A stretch of DNA of 26,245 nt from JAIBJP01 sp036506175 (GTDB lineage Bacteria; Actinomycetota; Thermoleophilia; Gaiellales; Gaiellaceae). Made by a program: the position numbers and the translations under genes. Of the stretch, positions 14,323 to 20,928 are shown piece by piece. The first letter of the stretch is position 1, and the number at the start of each line of letters is the position of its first letter. The DNA is taken from assembly GCA_036506175.1 (NCBI GenBank), contig DASXSE010000042.1:1-26245 (forward strand), given 5' to 3'. Under the pieces are notes generated by a model. The model did not search any database. It saw only the letters and a list, made by a program, of their open reading frames with translations, and was not told where the DNA came from.

Positions 14323-15293
14323 TCGTGCGCTGGGGGCTGGCGGAGCTTCCGTCGCTCCTGAAGGAGCTCGGAATCGAGGAACCGCTCCTCGTCACGACGG
14401 ACCGCTGGCGCGACCTCGATCTCCCGGCCTCGCGGACCTTCTACGGAGTGCGTCCGCACACACCGATCGATTCCGTGCAGCAGGCGATCGAGGCGGCCGA
14501 AAGCGCCGACGGCATCCTGGCGGTCGGGGGCGGCAGCGCGATCGACACGGCGAAAGCTGTCTCGGCAGAGACCGGGCTTCCCGTTGTCTCCCTCCCAACG
14601 ACGTACTCCGGAGCGGAGTGGACGCCGACCTTCGGAATTCGCGACGAGGACCAGCGCGCCAAGGGAGGGGGCGGCGGGGCAGCCGTGGAGGGAATCGTCT
14701 ATGAACCGGAGCTGACCCTCGGCCTCCCAGCGGGCGAAACGGCGGGGACCGCCCTGAACGCGCTCGCGCACTGCGCCGAGGCGCTCTACGTGCGCGGGAG
14801 GAACCCACGCGCCGACGCAGAGGCGCTCGCCGGAGCCAGGCTCATCTCGTCGTCCTTGCCGCTGGTCGTCCCGGACGGCGACTACGTCGAGGCGCGCCGG
14901 CAGCTTCTCGAGGGCGCGATGCACGCAGGGGCCGCTCTCGCCGGTGCCGGCCTCGGTCTTGCGCACGCGATGGCGCAGGCGCTCGGGGGCCGCTACGGCC
15001 TCCCGCATGGCGCAATGAACGCGATCTGTCTACCGCCCGCTCTGCGCTTCAATCTCCCCGTCGCCGAAGACGAGATCGCACGCTTCGGCGAGGCGATGTC
15101 GACGCACGATCCCATCGGCCGTGTGGAGGAGCTCGCACGCCTCGGCGGCTTCACCCTGCTTCGGCATTTCGGCGTTCCGGAGGAAGAGCTGGACGAGGTC
15201 GGCGCTGCCGCGGCCGCACGCGGAGGTGCGCAGATGAATCCACGCCCGTCCTCGCCGGCCCAAGTCGCGGAGCTGTTACGGAGCGTCTGGTGA
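14319..15293 (+). CDS. Maleylacetate reductase-like (iron-containing alcohol dehydrogenase superfamily)
   Basis: The 324-residue protein has the superfamily's N-terminal Rossmann-like domain with GGGSAIDTAKA (G70-S73 onward) and a C-terminal helical domain. At the usual metal site Asp-His-His-His, the first ligand is replaced by Asn: N147 and H151 (NALAHCAEALY), H226 (GLAHAMAQALGG) and H240 (GLPHG). The Asn-Ala-x-Ala-His-x-x-Glu-Ala-Leu-Tyr form is typical of maleylacetate reductases, which reduce maleylacetate to 3-oxoadipate with NAD(P)H in (chloro)aromatic and resorcinol breakdown. No ring-cleavage dioxygenase or hydroxylase is nearby, so the physiological substrate is open. It is slightly shorter than typical members (about 350). 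Its start overlaps the LysR stop, and its 3' end overlaps the convergent methyltransferase by 18 bases. Confidence 0.82.
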   Translation: MIVRWGLAELPSLLKELGIEEPLLVTTDRWRDLDLPASRTFYGVRPHTPIDSVQQAIEAAESADGILAVGGGSAIDTAKAVSAETGLPVVSLPTTYSGAEWTPTFGIRDEDQRAKGGGGGAAVEGIVYEPELTLGLPAGETAGTALNALAHCAEALYVRGRNPRADAEALAGARLISSSLPLVVPDGDYVEARRQLLEGAMHAGAALAGAGLGLAHAMAQALGGRYGLPHGAMNAICLPPALRFNLPVAEDEIARFGEAMSTHDPIGRVEELARLGGFTLLRHFGVPEEELDEVGAAAAARGGAQMNPRPSSPAQVAELLRSVW

Positions 15294-16187
15294 CGGGCGT
15301 GCGACGACCGCGAGCGATTGCACCGACAGATCGTCGAGCCCGTAGGACCTGAAGCGCTCGGCCAATTCAAGCCGCTTCAACGCCTCCAGCTCTTCGTCCT
15401 TCGGACGCGCTCCCTGCTCCGCGACGACGCTGAAGCCGGCGTCGGAGAAAGCCCGCAGGTAGTCGGGGCGGCGGAGGCGGTTCTGGTACAGCAGGCTCGA
15501 ATTGAGCACTGCCCAGGTCCGGTCCGGATAGCGGAGGAAGTTGTACCGAGACAATCCGGAATCGAAGTACGCGAAATGATCCCGGAGGTCGATCCGACAG
15601 CTGAGCGCGCCGTCGGGCCGGAGGAGCCTCCGGCATTCGGCGAGGATCGGATGAAGGTCATCAGACGGAATGTGCTCCAGCGTGTTCGTGCTCGTGACGA
15701 AGTCGACCGACTCGGTACCGAGGGCGCTCGCGCGCGCGTCGCGCGGCGCCAAGTAGGAGATCCCAAACCGCTCCTCGAGCTCGCGCGGGGAGCCGATCGG
15801 CGCCGCGTCGGGCGCGCGGGCGCCCCCGAGCTCCGGGGCGAGACGCCGCAGCCGCTCGAGCGTTACGTTGACCAGCTCGAGGCGCAGGTTCGGCCTGATG
15901 TCGATCAGCAGCTGCCGCTCGACGCCGAGGCACCAGTAGGAGAGCTGAACTGCGAGGTCCCAACCGGCACCGAACTCGTAGAAGACAACGTCGCGGAGCG
16001 CGCGACGGGGACCGTGGGCCTCATACGCCTCGATGTGCTGTGCCGCGCGCGTGAACTTCTGGTGCAACGATTTCTCCGACGCCGGCAGCGACCTCGACAC
16101 GTGCCGCTGCAGGACGTAGTTGACGGTCTGGGCCCGCGGCAGGGCGCTGATGGTCTTCTGCGTCACCGCTTTTACAAGCCAGCGCAT
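15276..16187 (-). CDS. Class I SAM-dependent methyltransferase
   Basis: The 303-residue protein has a methyltransferase core. Motif I is EFGAGWDL at 71-78, an acidic strand LLIDIRPNLRLELV follows, then STNTLEHIPSDDL (about 166-178), and motif IV/post-IV is LLRPDGALSCRIDLRDH. The TNTLEH segment is typical of methyltransferase type 11/12-like proteins in polysaccharide or natural-product loci. Residues 1-55 are basic and helical. The C-terminal third (YNFLRYPDRTWAVLNSSLLYQNRLRRPDY) looks like a substrate-binding insert. The substrate is not known; methylation of a sugar or lipid-linked glycan fits the neighbourhood. It diverges from the next plus-strand gene across 22 bases. Confidence 0.8.
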   Translation of the reverse strand: MRWLVKAVTQKTISALPRAQTVNYVLQRHVSRSLPASEKSLHQKFTRAAQHIEAYEAHGPRRALRDVVFYEFGAGWDLAVQLSYWCLGVERQLLIDIRPNLRLELVNVTLERLRRLAPELGGARAPDAAPIGSPRELEERFGISYLAPRDARASALGTESVDFVTSTNTLEHIPSDDLHPILAECRRLLRPDGALSCRIDLRDHFAYFDSGLSRYNFLRYPDRTWAVLNSSLLYQNRLRRPDYLRAFSDAGFSVVAEQGARPKDEELEALKRLELAERFRSYGLDDLSVQSLAVVARPSPDAP

Positions 16188-16198
16188 GGAACCGCGGG

Positions 16199-16208
16199 AG
16201 CTTAGGCT
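16199..16208. promoter_or_regulatory. Overlapping divergent -10 boxes
   Basis: The near-palindrome AGCTTAGGCT contains TAGGCT on the plus strand (16203-16208) and TAAGCT on the minus strand (16204-16199). The minus box is 11 bases from the methyltransferase ATG. The plus box is 1 base from ATG 16210, or 10 bases from an in-frame TTG at 16219. This resembles the other very short leader promoters in the window. Confidence 0.35.
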
Positions 16209-16209
16209 T

Positions 16210-16866
16210 ATGGGTGCATTGGCTGACGACTGGCGTGTGACAATCGACTTCGACGACGAGGGCGACGGGACGCAGTTCGCGGAGTGGCTCTCGGCGCTCG
16301 AGCTCGAGCGAGAGGAACGGGAGCAACTCGGCGAGCGGGTCGCGGTGAGCCGTGACGGGCCGCGCGTCTTCCTCTACACGGACACGGAGGAGCGCGCGCG
16401 AGCCGTGCATGACACGGTGACGGCGCGCATCCAGCACGAGGGTCAGTCGGCGCTGACCGCCCTCGAGCGCTGGCATCCTGCCGAGCTGGCTTGGAAGGAC
16501 GCGTCGGTCGCGTTACCGAGCACGGAAGAGGAGTTGCGCGCCGAGCACGAGCGCCTGCACGAGCGGGAGGCGGCCGAGGCGGCCGAGACCGGCGAGGCCG
16601 AGTGGGAAGTTCGTGTCGAGCTGCCGAGCCACGACGCGACGGTCGCGTTCGCCGAGCGCCTCGAGTCCGAAGGCATCCCTGTAGTCAGGCGCTACACGTT
16701 TCTGCTCGTCGGCGCCGCGAACGAGGACGACGCCAAGGCTCTGGCCGAGCGGCTCCAGCGGGAAGCTCCGGACGGCGCCTCGATTCACGTCGAGGCGAGC
16801 GGCAGCCTCGTCTGGCAGGTCGCGCCCCGCAATCCGTTCGTGGTCTTCGGAGGCCTGGGGACCTAG
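16210..16866 (+). CDS. Uncharacterised protein with two similar alpha/beta halves (RraB-like fold suspected)
   Basis: I do not recognise a named family with confidence. The 218-residue, very acidic protein has no signal peptide or membrane segment. It appears to contain two related units. Unit one (about 8-90) begins WRVTIDFDD and runs through a helix (FAEWLSAL) to VFLYTD and a second helix (ERARAVHDTV). Unit two (about 132-200) begins WEVRVELPS, with helix AFAERLESEG, strand TFLLVGA and helix DAKALAERL. A charged Glu/Ala linker (about 105-130) joins them. The beta-alpha-beta-beta-alpha-beta pattern recalls ferredoxin-like domains such as the RNase E inhibitor RraB; this is a weak analogy. 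ATG 16210 is chosen; TTG 16219 is possible from promoter spacing. Confidence 0.7.
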   Translation: MGALADDWRVTIDFDDEGDGTQFAEWLSALELEREEREQLGERVAVSRDGPRVFLYTDTEERARAVHDTVTARIQHEGQSALTALERWHPAELAWKDASVALPSTEEELRAEHERLHEREAAEAAETGEAEWEVRVELPSHDATVAFAERLESEGIPVVRRYTFLLVGAANEDDAKALAERLQREAPDGASIHVEASGSLVWQVAPRNPFVVFGGLGT

Positions 16867-16872
16867 ACAGGC

Positions 16873-17220
16873 CTAGCAGGGCCCGATGACCGGCGTAGCC
16901 GCGCCCGGGCCGGTGACGTGCTCCACCTGGCCGGCGACCGTTCCCTGCAGACAGTAGGAGCTTGCGTCCGCGCGCATGACGGTCACAGCGTAGGCGGGCG
17001 GAAGGGTGGCGCCCGCATATGTGCCGTGTTCGGCAAACCACGCTTCCACGGCTGGGACGGCCTGCTGGAAGTTAATTGAGCTCGCTTCCACGAGCGCTTG
17101 CTGTTCCTCCTGCTTGGCGGCGGCGGAGCTTGGACCGGCGTCTTGCGCGGATTTCGACCAGAGAAAGCCCGCCAGGCAGAGGGTGAGGAGAAGGCTGACG
17201 ATCCCAACGGAGCGGCCCAC
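16873..17220 (-). CDS. Small membrane-anchored protein with pilin-like C-terminal domain
   Basis: The 115-residue protein starts at GTG 17220 and has one N-terminal membrane helix (about 5-21, VGIVSLLLTLCLAGFLW). A short Gln/Glu-rich stalk (27-45) and a small globular end follow. The segment FQQAVPAVEAWFAEHGTYAG, then VTVMRADASSYC (C90) and a final GPG...GPC (C115), resembles the C-terminal part of type IV pilin-like proteins, in which an Ala-rich helix leads to a disulfide-closed loop. It lacks the prepilin peptidase site (Gly-Phe-Thr-Leu-x-Glu), so it is not an ordinary pilin. The frame stays open upstream to 17412 but would run into the divergent flavoprotein gene. It converges on the two-unit protein with 6 bases between stops. 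Confidence 0.65.
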   Translation of the reverse strand: MGRSVGIVSLLLTLCLAGFLWSKSAQDAGPSSAAAKQEEQQALVEASSINFQQAVPAVEAWFAEHGTYAGATLPPAYAVTVMRADASSYCLQGTVAGQVEHVTGPGAATPVIGPC

Positions 17221-17312
17221 GGAACGGTCTATCGGCGCACGGTGTGAAACGCTTGATGATCGATAAGTACATCTAATGACTTGAATTAGCGGATTGCTGG
17301 TATATTCAAGCG
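17221..17312. other. AT-richer divergent intergenic region
   Basis: This 92-base gap between the pilin-like gene and the flavoprotein is among the most A+T-rich stretches in the window. It carries the TATATT box described separately. For the minus-strand gene, TAGACC (17231-17226) lies 5 bases before its GTG and may be a weak -10. Confidence 0.4.
17301..17306 (+). promoter_or_regulatory. -10 box (TATATT) for the flavoprotein-fumarase operon
   Basis: TATATT is the closest match to the consensus -10 in the window and ends 6 bases (CAAGCG) before GTG 17313, so the transcript is probably leaderless. Upstream, TTGAAT at 17281-17286 is 14 bases away, short for a -35. ATGACT at 17276-17281 is an alternative at 19 bases. 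Confidence 0.6.
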
Positions 17313-18506
17313 GTGGGCGACACCCTTCGATTCGACGTGCTCGTAGTCGGAAGCGGGGCCTCCGGGCTTGCAGCTGCGGTGTCCGCCGAGCGTGCGGGAG
17401 CCCGCGTCGCACTCGTGACGAAGGGCGCTCTGCAGTCGTGCAATTCGGCCAAGGCCCAAGGAGGCATCCAGGCCGCGTTCGGCGAGGACGACTCGCCCGA
17501 GCTCCACGCCCAGGACGTCTGGACGAGCTCCCATGAGACAGCCGACATGCGGCTCGTCGAGATCCTCACCGGGGAAGCGCCGTCGGCGATTGCCTGGCTC
17601 GAGGAGAACGGCGTCGAGTTCACCAAGGAGAACGGTGGCTACAGGCTCGCTCGTTGCGGCGGCGCGAGTCGCAAGCGCCTTCTCCAGGTCGGCGATCGCA
17701 CTGGCCACGCCATCACGAAAGCTCTCCGGAAGACGATCGAGAGCTCTTCTGCGCAGTCGTTTCCGCATTCCCCGCTGACGTCGCTGGAGCCGATCGAGAA
17801 GGGGTGGCGAGGCGAGTGCGGGGAGCACGTCATCGAGGCGGGAGCCGTCGTTCTCGCGGCAGGAGGCCGGTGCTTTCGCGAGGCCGAAGAGCGCGGAGAG
17901 CTTTCGACGAACCACCCGGGCGCAACCGGCGAGGTGACGAAGATCGCCATCGCCCTCGGCGCCGAGTCGCGCGATCTCGATGCGCTCCAGTACCACCCGA
18001 ACGGCGGGGCGTGGCCCGCGAACATGAAGGGCTACTCGATTCCCGAGACCACGCGCGCCTACGGTGCCGTCCTGCTGAACAAGGACGGTGAGGAGTTCAC
18101 CGACTCGCTCGGCCCACGCGACCAGGTCTCACAGGCGATTTTCGACGAGGTCGAGAAGGGAAACGGCGTCGATACGCCGGACGGACGACCCGCGGTCTAC
18201 CTCGACACGACCCGCATCTCGAAGCAAGACGCGGAGATCTCCCTCCCCTACATGCTCAGGCGTTACCGCGCCGGAGGGATCGACCCACTTCAGGAGCGAA
18301 TCCTCACCTATCCCGTGCTCCACTACCAGAACGGCGGGCTCGTGGTCGACGACTACGGCGAGACGACGGTCGAGGGTCTCTTCGCGTGCGGCGAGATCGC
18401 GGGCGGCACCCACGGGCGGAACCGCATGATGGGCAACTCGCTCCTCGAGTGCACGGTCTTCGGCCGCCGCGCCGGTCAGGCCGCTGCCGAAAAGGCGGCC
18501 GCGTGA
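17313..18506 (+). CDS. Fumarate reductase/succinate dehydrogenase-type flavoprotein, short form
   Basis: The 397-residue FAD protein has GSGASG at 13-18 and the FrdA-type active-site landmarks: H228 in YHPNGG, R269 in LGPRDQVSQAI, H337 in HYQNGG, and GRNRMMGNSLLECTVFGRRAG near 368-388. It aligns with FrdA/SdhA and L-aspartate oxidase but stops right after the FAD domain, without the C-terminal helical domain that makes those proteins 530-600 residues. At the place where FrdA links FAD covalently through His, this protein has Asn (N44 in CNSAKAQGG), so FAD is probably non-covalent, as in soluble fumarate reductases and NadB. No iron-sulfur or membrane subunit is adjacent. The GTGA overlap with fumarase argues for fumarate/succinate chemistry. 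L-aspartate oxidase remains the main alternative. Confidence 0.8.
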   Translation: MGDTLRFDVLVVGSGASGLAAAVSAERAGARVALVTKGALQSCNSAKAQGGIQAAFGEDDSPELHAQDVWTSSHETADMRLVEILTGEAPSAIAWLEENGVEFTKENGGYRLARCGGASRKRLLQVGDRTGHAITKALRKTIESSSAQSFPHSPLTSLEPIEKGWRGECGEHVIEAGAVVLAAGGRCFREAEERGELSTNHPGATGEVTKIAIALGAESRDLDALQYHPNGGAWPANMKGYSIPETTRAYGAVLLNKDGEEFTDSLGPRDQVSQAIFDEVEKGNGVDTPDGRPAVYLDTTRISKQDAEISLPYMLRRYRAGGIDPLQERILTYPVLHYQNGGLVVDDYGETTVEGLFACGEIAGGTHGRNRMMGNSLLECTVFGRRAGQAAAEKAAA

Positions 18507-19399
18507 ACCCCGTTGCGACCGACGTTCAGCGCGCAGTGGAGGATGCGGCCGCGTACCTCTACGTCTGGGCGCTCAAGGACATCCCGCAGGATCTGCGCGA
18601 CGCGATCCGCGACGCGCGCGACCGCGAGACGTCGACACCCGGCCAGCGGGTGCTCGACACGATCATCCGGAACGTCGACATCGCCGACGAGCAGAACACG
18701 CTCGTCTGCCAGGACACCGGCATCGCCGTCTACTACTGCCGCGTCGGCGAGCACTTTCCGCTGCACCCGGCCCGGATCTACGAAGCGCTCTACGACGGGA
18801 CCGCGCGCGCCACCGAGGAGCACCCGTTGCGCTCGAACACCGTCCACACGCTCACCCGAGAGAACACGGGGGCGAACGTCGGCTACCGCGTGCCGATCGT
18901 GCACTGGGACTTCGTGCCCGATTGGGACGGCCTCGACGTCAAGTGCATCCCGAAAGGTTCGGGCTCGGAGAGCATGAGCTTCCTGAAGATGTGCACGCCG
19001 GCCGACGGGATCGCCGGGATCAAGCGGTTCGTGCTCGACTCGATCGTCAATTCGGGCGGCCGCCCCTGTCCACCCGGAATTGTCGGCGTCGGCATCGGCG
19101 GCTCGGCCGACTATGCGATGCACCTCGCCAAGGAGGCGATCGCGCGCCCGATCGGCACGAGCAATCCCGACCCCGAGGTGGCGAAGCTCGAGGATGACCT
19201 TTTCGACCTCGTCAACGAGACTGGGATCGGCCCAATGGGCCTGGGCGGCGACGTGACGGTGCTCGAGGTCCACGTCGAGCACGCCGACACGCACATGACG
19301 CTCAATCCCGTCGCCGTCAACTACCAGTGCTGGGCGGCCCGCCGCGCGACGGCCCACGTCTCGGCCGACGGTTCCATCGACTACGACAGGGAAGCCTGA
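18503..19399 (+). CDS. Class I fumarate hydratase, alpha subunit
   Basis: This is the catalytic [4Fe-4S] subunit of a two-subunit class I hydro-lyase, 298 residues from GTG 18503. The three cluster cysteines are visible: C69 (VCQDTG), C164 (KMCTP) and C189 (GRPCPPGI). The KGSGSESMSF segment at 151-160 is also typical. The enzyme hydrates fumarate to malate; the close relative L(+)-tartrate dehydratase alpha subunit cannot be excluded from sequence alone. Its start overlaps the flavoprotein stop (GTGA), and its stop shares one base with the beta subunit ATG (TGATG). Three genes in one coupled operon suggest a malate-fumarate-succinate module. Confidence 0.9.
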   Translation: MNPVATDVQRAVEDAAAYLYVWALKDIPQDLRDAIRDARDRETSTPGQRVLDTIIRNVDIADEQNTLVCQDTGIAVYYCRVGEHFPLHPARIYEALYDGTARATEEHPLRSNTVHTLTRENTGANVGYRVPIVHWDFVPDWDGLDVKCIPKGSGSESMSFLKMCTPADGIAGIKRFVLDSIVNSGGRPCPPGIVGVGIGGSADYAMHLAKEAIARPIGTSNPDPEVAKLEDDLFDLVNETGIGPMGLGGDVTVLEVHVEHADTHMTLNPVAVNYQCWAARRATAHVSADGSIDYDREA

Positions 19400-19983
19400 T
19401 GGCCGACGTCCGCATGAACTTCCCCACGACGGAAGAGGAGATCCGTGAGCTGCGCGCCGGCGATTCCGTGCTCGTCGACGGCCATATCATCGGCATCCGC
19501 GACCGGACCCAGATCCGGATCTTCGACCAGGGAATGGCCCCGCCGATGGACCTCACGGGCGGCTTCCTGCTGCACACTGCGCCGGGCGTCCGCAAGCTAG
19601 GCCCAGGACGCTACGAGCCTGTCTCCATCGGGACGACGACGAGCGCGCGCATGGTGCGTTTCACCGAGCCACTGGGGCGGGACTACGGCGTGCGGGCGAT
19701 CTGCGGCAAGGGCGGCCTGCCGGACGAGGCCATCGAGCCGATGCAGCGGTACGGCATGGTCTATTTCGCCATCGTGGGCGGCGCGGCGGCGCTCGAGACG
19801 ACCCAGATCGAGGAGATCGAGGAGGTCGCGTGGGAGGAGCTCATGCCCGAGTGCCTCTGGAAATTCCGCGTCAAGGACTTCGGTCCGCTGACGGTGGCGA
19901 TCGACTCGCACGGCAACTCCCTCTACCACGACGTGCAGGAGCAGGCTCGCAAGCGACTGGAGGAGCTCTATGAACGAATCTAG
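19399..19983 (+). CDS. Class I fumarate hydratase, beta subunit
   Basis: The 194-residue protein matches the C-terminal (beta) domain of class I fumarases. It has an LRAGDSVLVDGHIIGIRDRT-like opening, GGFLLHTAPGVRK, GTTTSARM, ICGKGGLPDE and VGGAAAL. It pairs with the alpha subunit to complete the active site. ATG 19399 shares its A with the alpha subunit stop; upstream in-frame starts would lie inside the alpha gene. It is the last gene of the operon. A weak hairpin follows 19 bases after the stop. Tartrate dehydratase beta is the alternative assignment. Confidence 0.9.
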   Translation: MADVRMNFPTTEEEIRELRAGDSVLVDGHIIGIRDRTQIRIFDQGMAPPMDLTGGFLLHTAPGVRKLGPGRYEPVSIGTTTSARMVRFTEPLGRDYGVRAICGKGGLPDEAIEPMQRYGMVYFAIVGGAAALETTQIEEIEEVAWEELMPECLWKFRVKDFGPLTVAIDSHGNSLYHDVQEQARKRLEELYERI

Positions 19984-20002
19984 GTGTCGCGCCCGGCCAC
20001 GT

Positions 20003-20020
20003 CCGCCGACCTTCTGGCGG
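20003..20020 (+). terminator. Weak hairpin after the fumarase genes
   Basis: CCGCC (20003-20007) can pair with GGCGG (20016-20020) over an 8-base loop, 19 bases after the fumarase beta stop. No T-run follows. It is the best transcript-end candidate before the sulfur operon but is not convincing alone. Confidence 0.25.
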
Positions 20021-20052
20021 CTGCAAAGCGGCGCCGCGCGTCGTCCTCAGTC

Positions 20053-20080
20053 GCGCCCATATCTCTTTCGATATGAGCGC
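20053..20080. promoter_or_regulatory. 28-base dyad, probable operator of the sulfur operon
   Basis: GCGC-C-CATATC, a 6-base spacer, then GATATG-A-GCGC form an inverted repeat with 10 of 11 positions paired (20053-20063 with 20070-20080). It sits about 12 bases before the TAGCCT -10 box (20092-20097), overlapping the -35 position. That is where a repressor or activator of sulfate assimilation would bind. The absence of a T-run and its upstream position argue against a terminator. The regulator is unknown. Confidence 0.5.
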
Positions 20081-20091
20081 TCCCTGCGTCC

Positions 20092-20126
20092 TAGCCTGGC
20101 GCGCTTTTCGCTCGCCATAAGGAGGG
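20092..20126 (+). promoter_or_regulatory. -10 box (TAGCCT) and strong Shine-Dalgarno of the sulfur operon
   Basis: TAGCCT (20092-20097) is a likely -10, giving a start near 20104 and a leader of about 27 bases. AAGGAGGG (20119-20126) lies 4 bases before ATG 20131. It is the clearest Shine-Dalgarno at any operon-initial gene here, in contrast to the leaderless starts elsewhere, and suggests strong translation of the first gene. Confidence 0.5.
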
Positions 20127-20130
20127 CAAC

Positions 20131-20928
20131 ATGACCGAGCTCGACACCAACGGCTTTCTCAACGTGCCCGCGCGCTCCCCCAAGCCGCGCACCCGTGGCC
20201 TCACGCACGTCATCGACAAGGGCCTCAATCTCCGCGACATCGAGGGTCTTTTCGACACCGCGGGGGAGTACGTCGACATCGTCAAGCTCGGCTGGGGCAC
20301 CTCCTACGTCACGCGCAACCTGGAGAAGAAGATCGCGCTCTACCGCTCCTTCGAGACTCCGGTGGTCTGCGGCGGCACGCTCTTCGAGGCGGTCATCGCG
20401 CGCGGCAAACTCGACGAATACCGCAGTTGGCTGACCGAGAACCGCTTCTCCCACGTCGAGGTCTCGGACGGCGTCGTCGACTTGCCGCGTGAGCGGAAGC
20501 TCGAGCTGATCTCCGAGCTTGCGCGGGACTTCGTCGTCATGTCGGAGGTCGGCTCGAAGGACTCCGACGTCGTCTACGCGCCCTACCAGTGGGTCGAGTG
20601 GATGAAGGAGGAGCTCGAGGCGGGCGCCTGGAAGGTGATCACCGAAGGGCGCGAAGGAGGCACCGCAGGCATCTACCGGCCGACTGGCGAGATGCGCACG
20701 GGCCTGATCGACGAGATCGTCCACGAGATCGAACTGGGCGACATCGTCTTCGAGGCGCCGACCAAGTCCTCGCAGGCGTGGTTCGTGAGCAAGTTCGGGC
20801 CCGAGGTCAACCTCGGCAACATTCCGCCCGAGGAGGTCATTCCGCTCGAGACGCTCAGGCTCGGCCTCCGCGCAGACACCCTCAAGGAAATCCTCCTCGA
20901 TGAGCACACGACTGCTGTCACTGACTGA
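20131..20928 (+). CDS. comA: Phosphosulfolactate synthase (ComA/HSA32 family)
   Basis: The 265-residue TIM-barrel protein carries the family landmarks DIVKLGWGTS (K52), CGGTLFEA (80-87), VEVSDG (109-114), SEVGSKD (138-144) and ITEGREGGTAGIY (170-182). ComA adds sulfite to phosphoenolpyruvate to make (2R)-phospho-3-sulfolactate, the first step of archaeal coenzyme M synthesis; some bacteria make sulfolactate this way. Plant HSA32 proteins share the fold but act in heat tolerance by an unclear mechanism, so family membership alone does not prove the reaction. Here it heads an operon with APS reductase, which makes sulfite, and two sulfate-activation genes. That directly links it to a sulfite supply. 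The gene overlaps cysH by 29 bases. ComB- and ComC-type genes are not in the window. Confidence 0.88.
   Translation: MTELDTNGFLNVPARSPKPRTRGLTHVIDKGLNLRDIEGLFDTAGEYVDIVKLGWGTSYVTRNLEKKIALYRSFETPVVCGGTLFEAVIARGKLDEYRSWLTENRFSHVEVSDGVVDLPRERKLELISELARDFVVMSEVGSKDSDVVYAPYQWVEWMKEELEAGAWKVITEGREGGTAGIYRPTGEMRTGLIDEIVHEIELGDIVFEAPTKSSQAWFVSKFGPEVNLGNIPPEEVIPLETLRLGLRADTLKEILLDEHTTAVTD

Noticed and set aside
15318..16205. A 295-codon plus-strand frame opposite the methyltransferase.
   Set aside because: The minus-strand frame carries methyltransferase motifs; the plus frame has none and would overlap the gene entirely.
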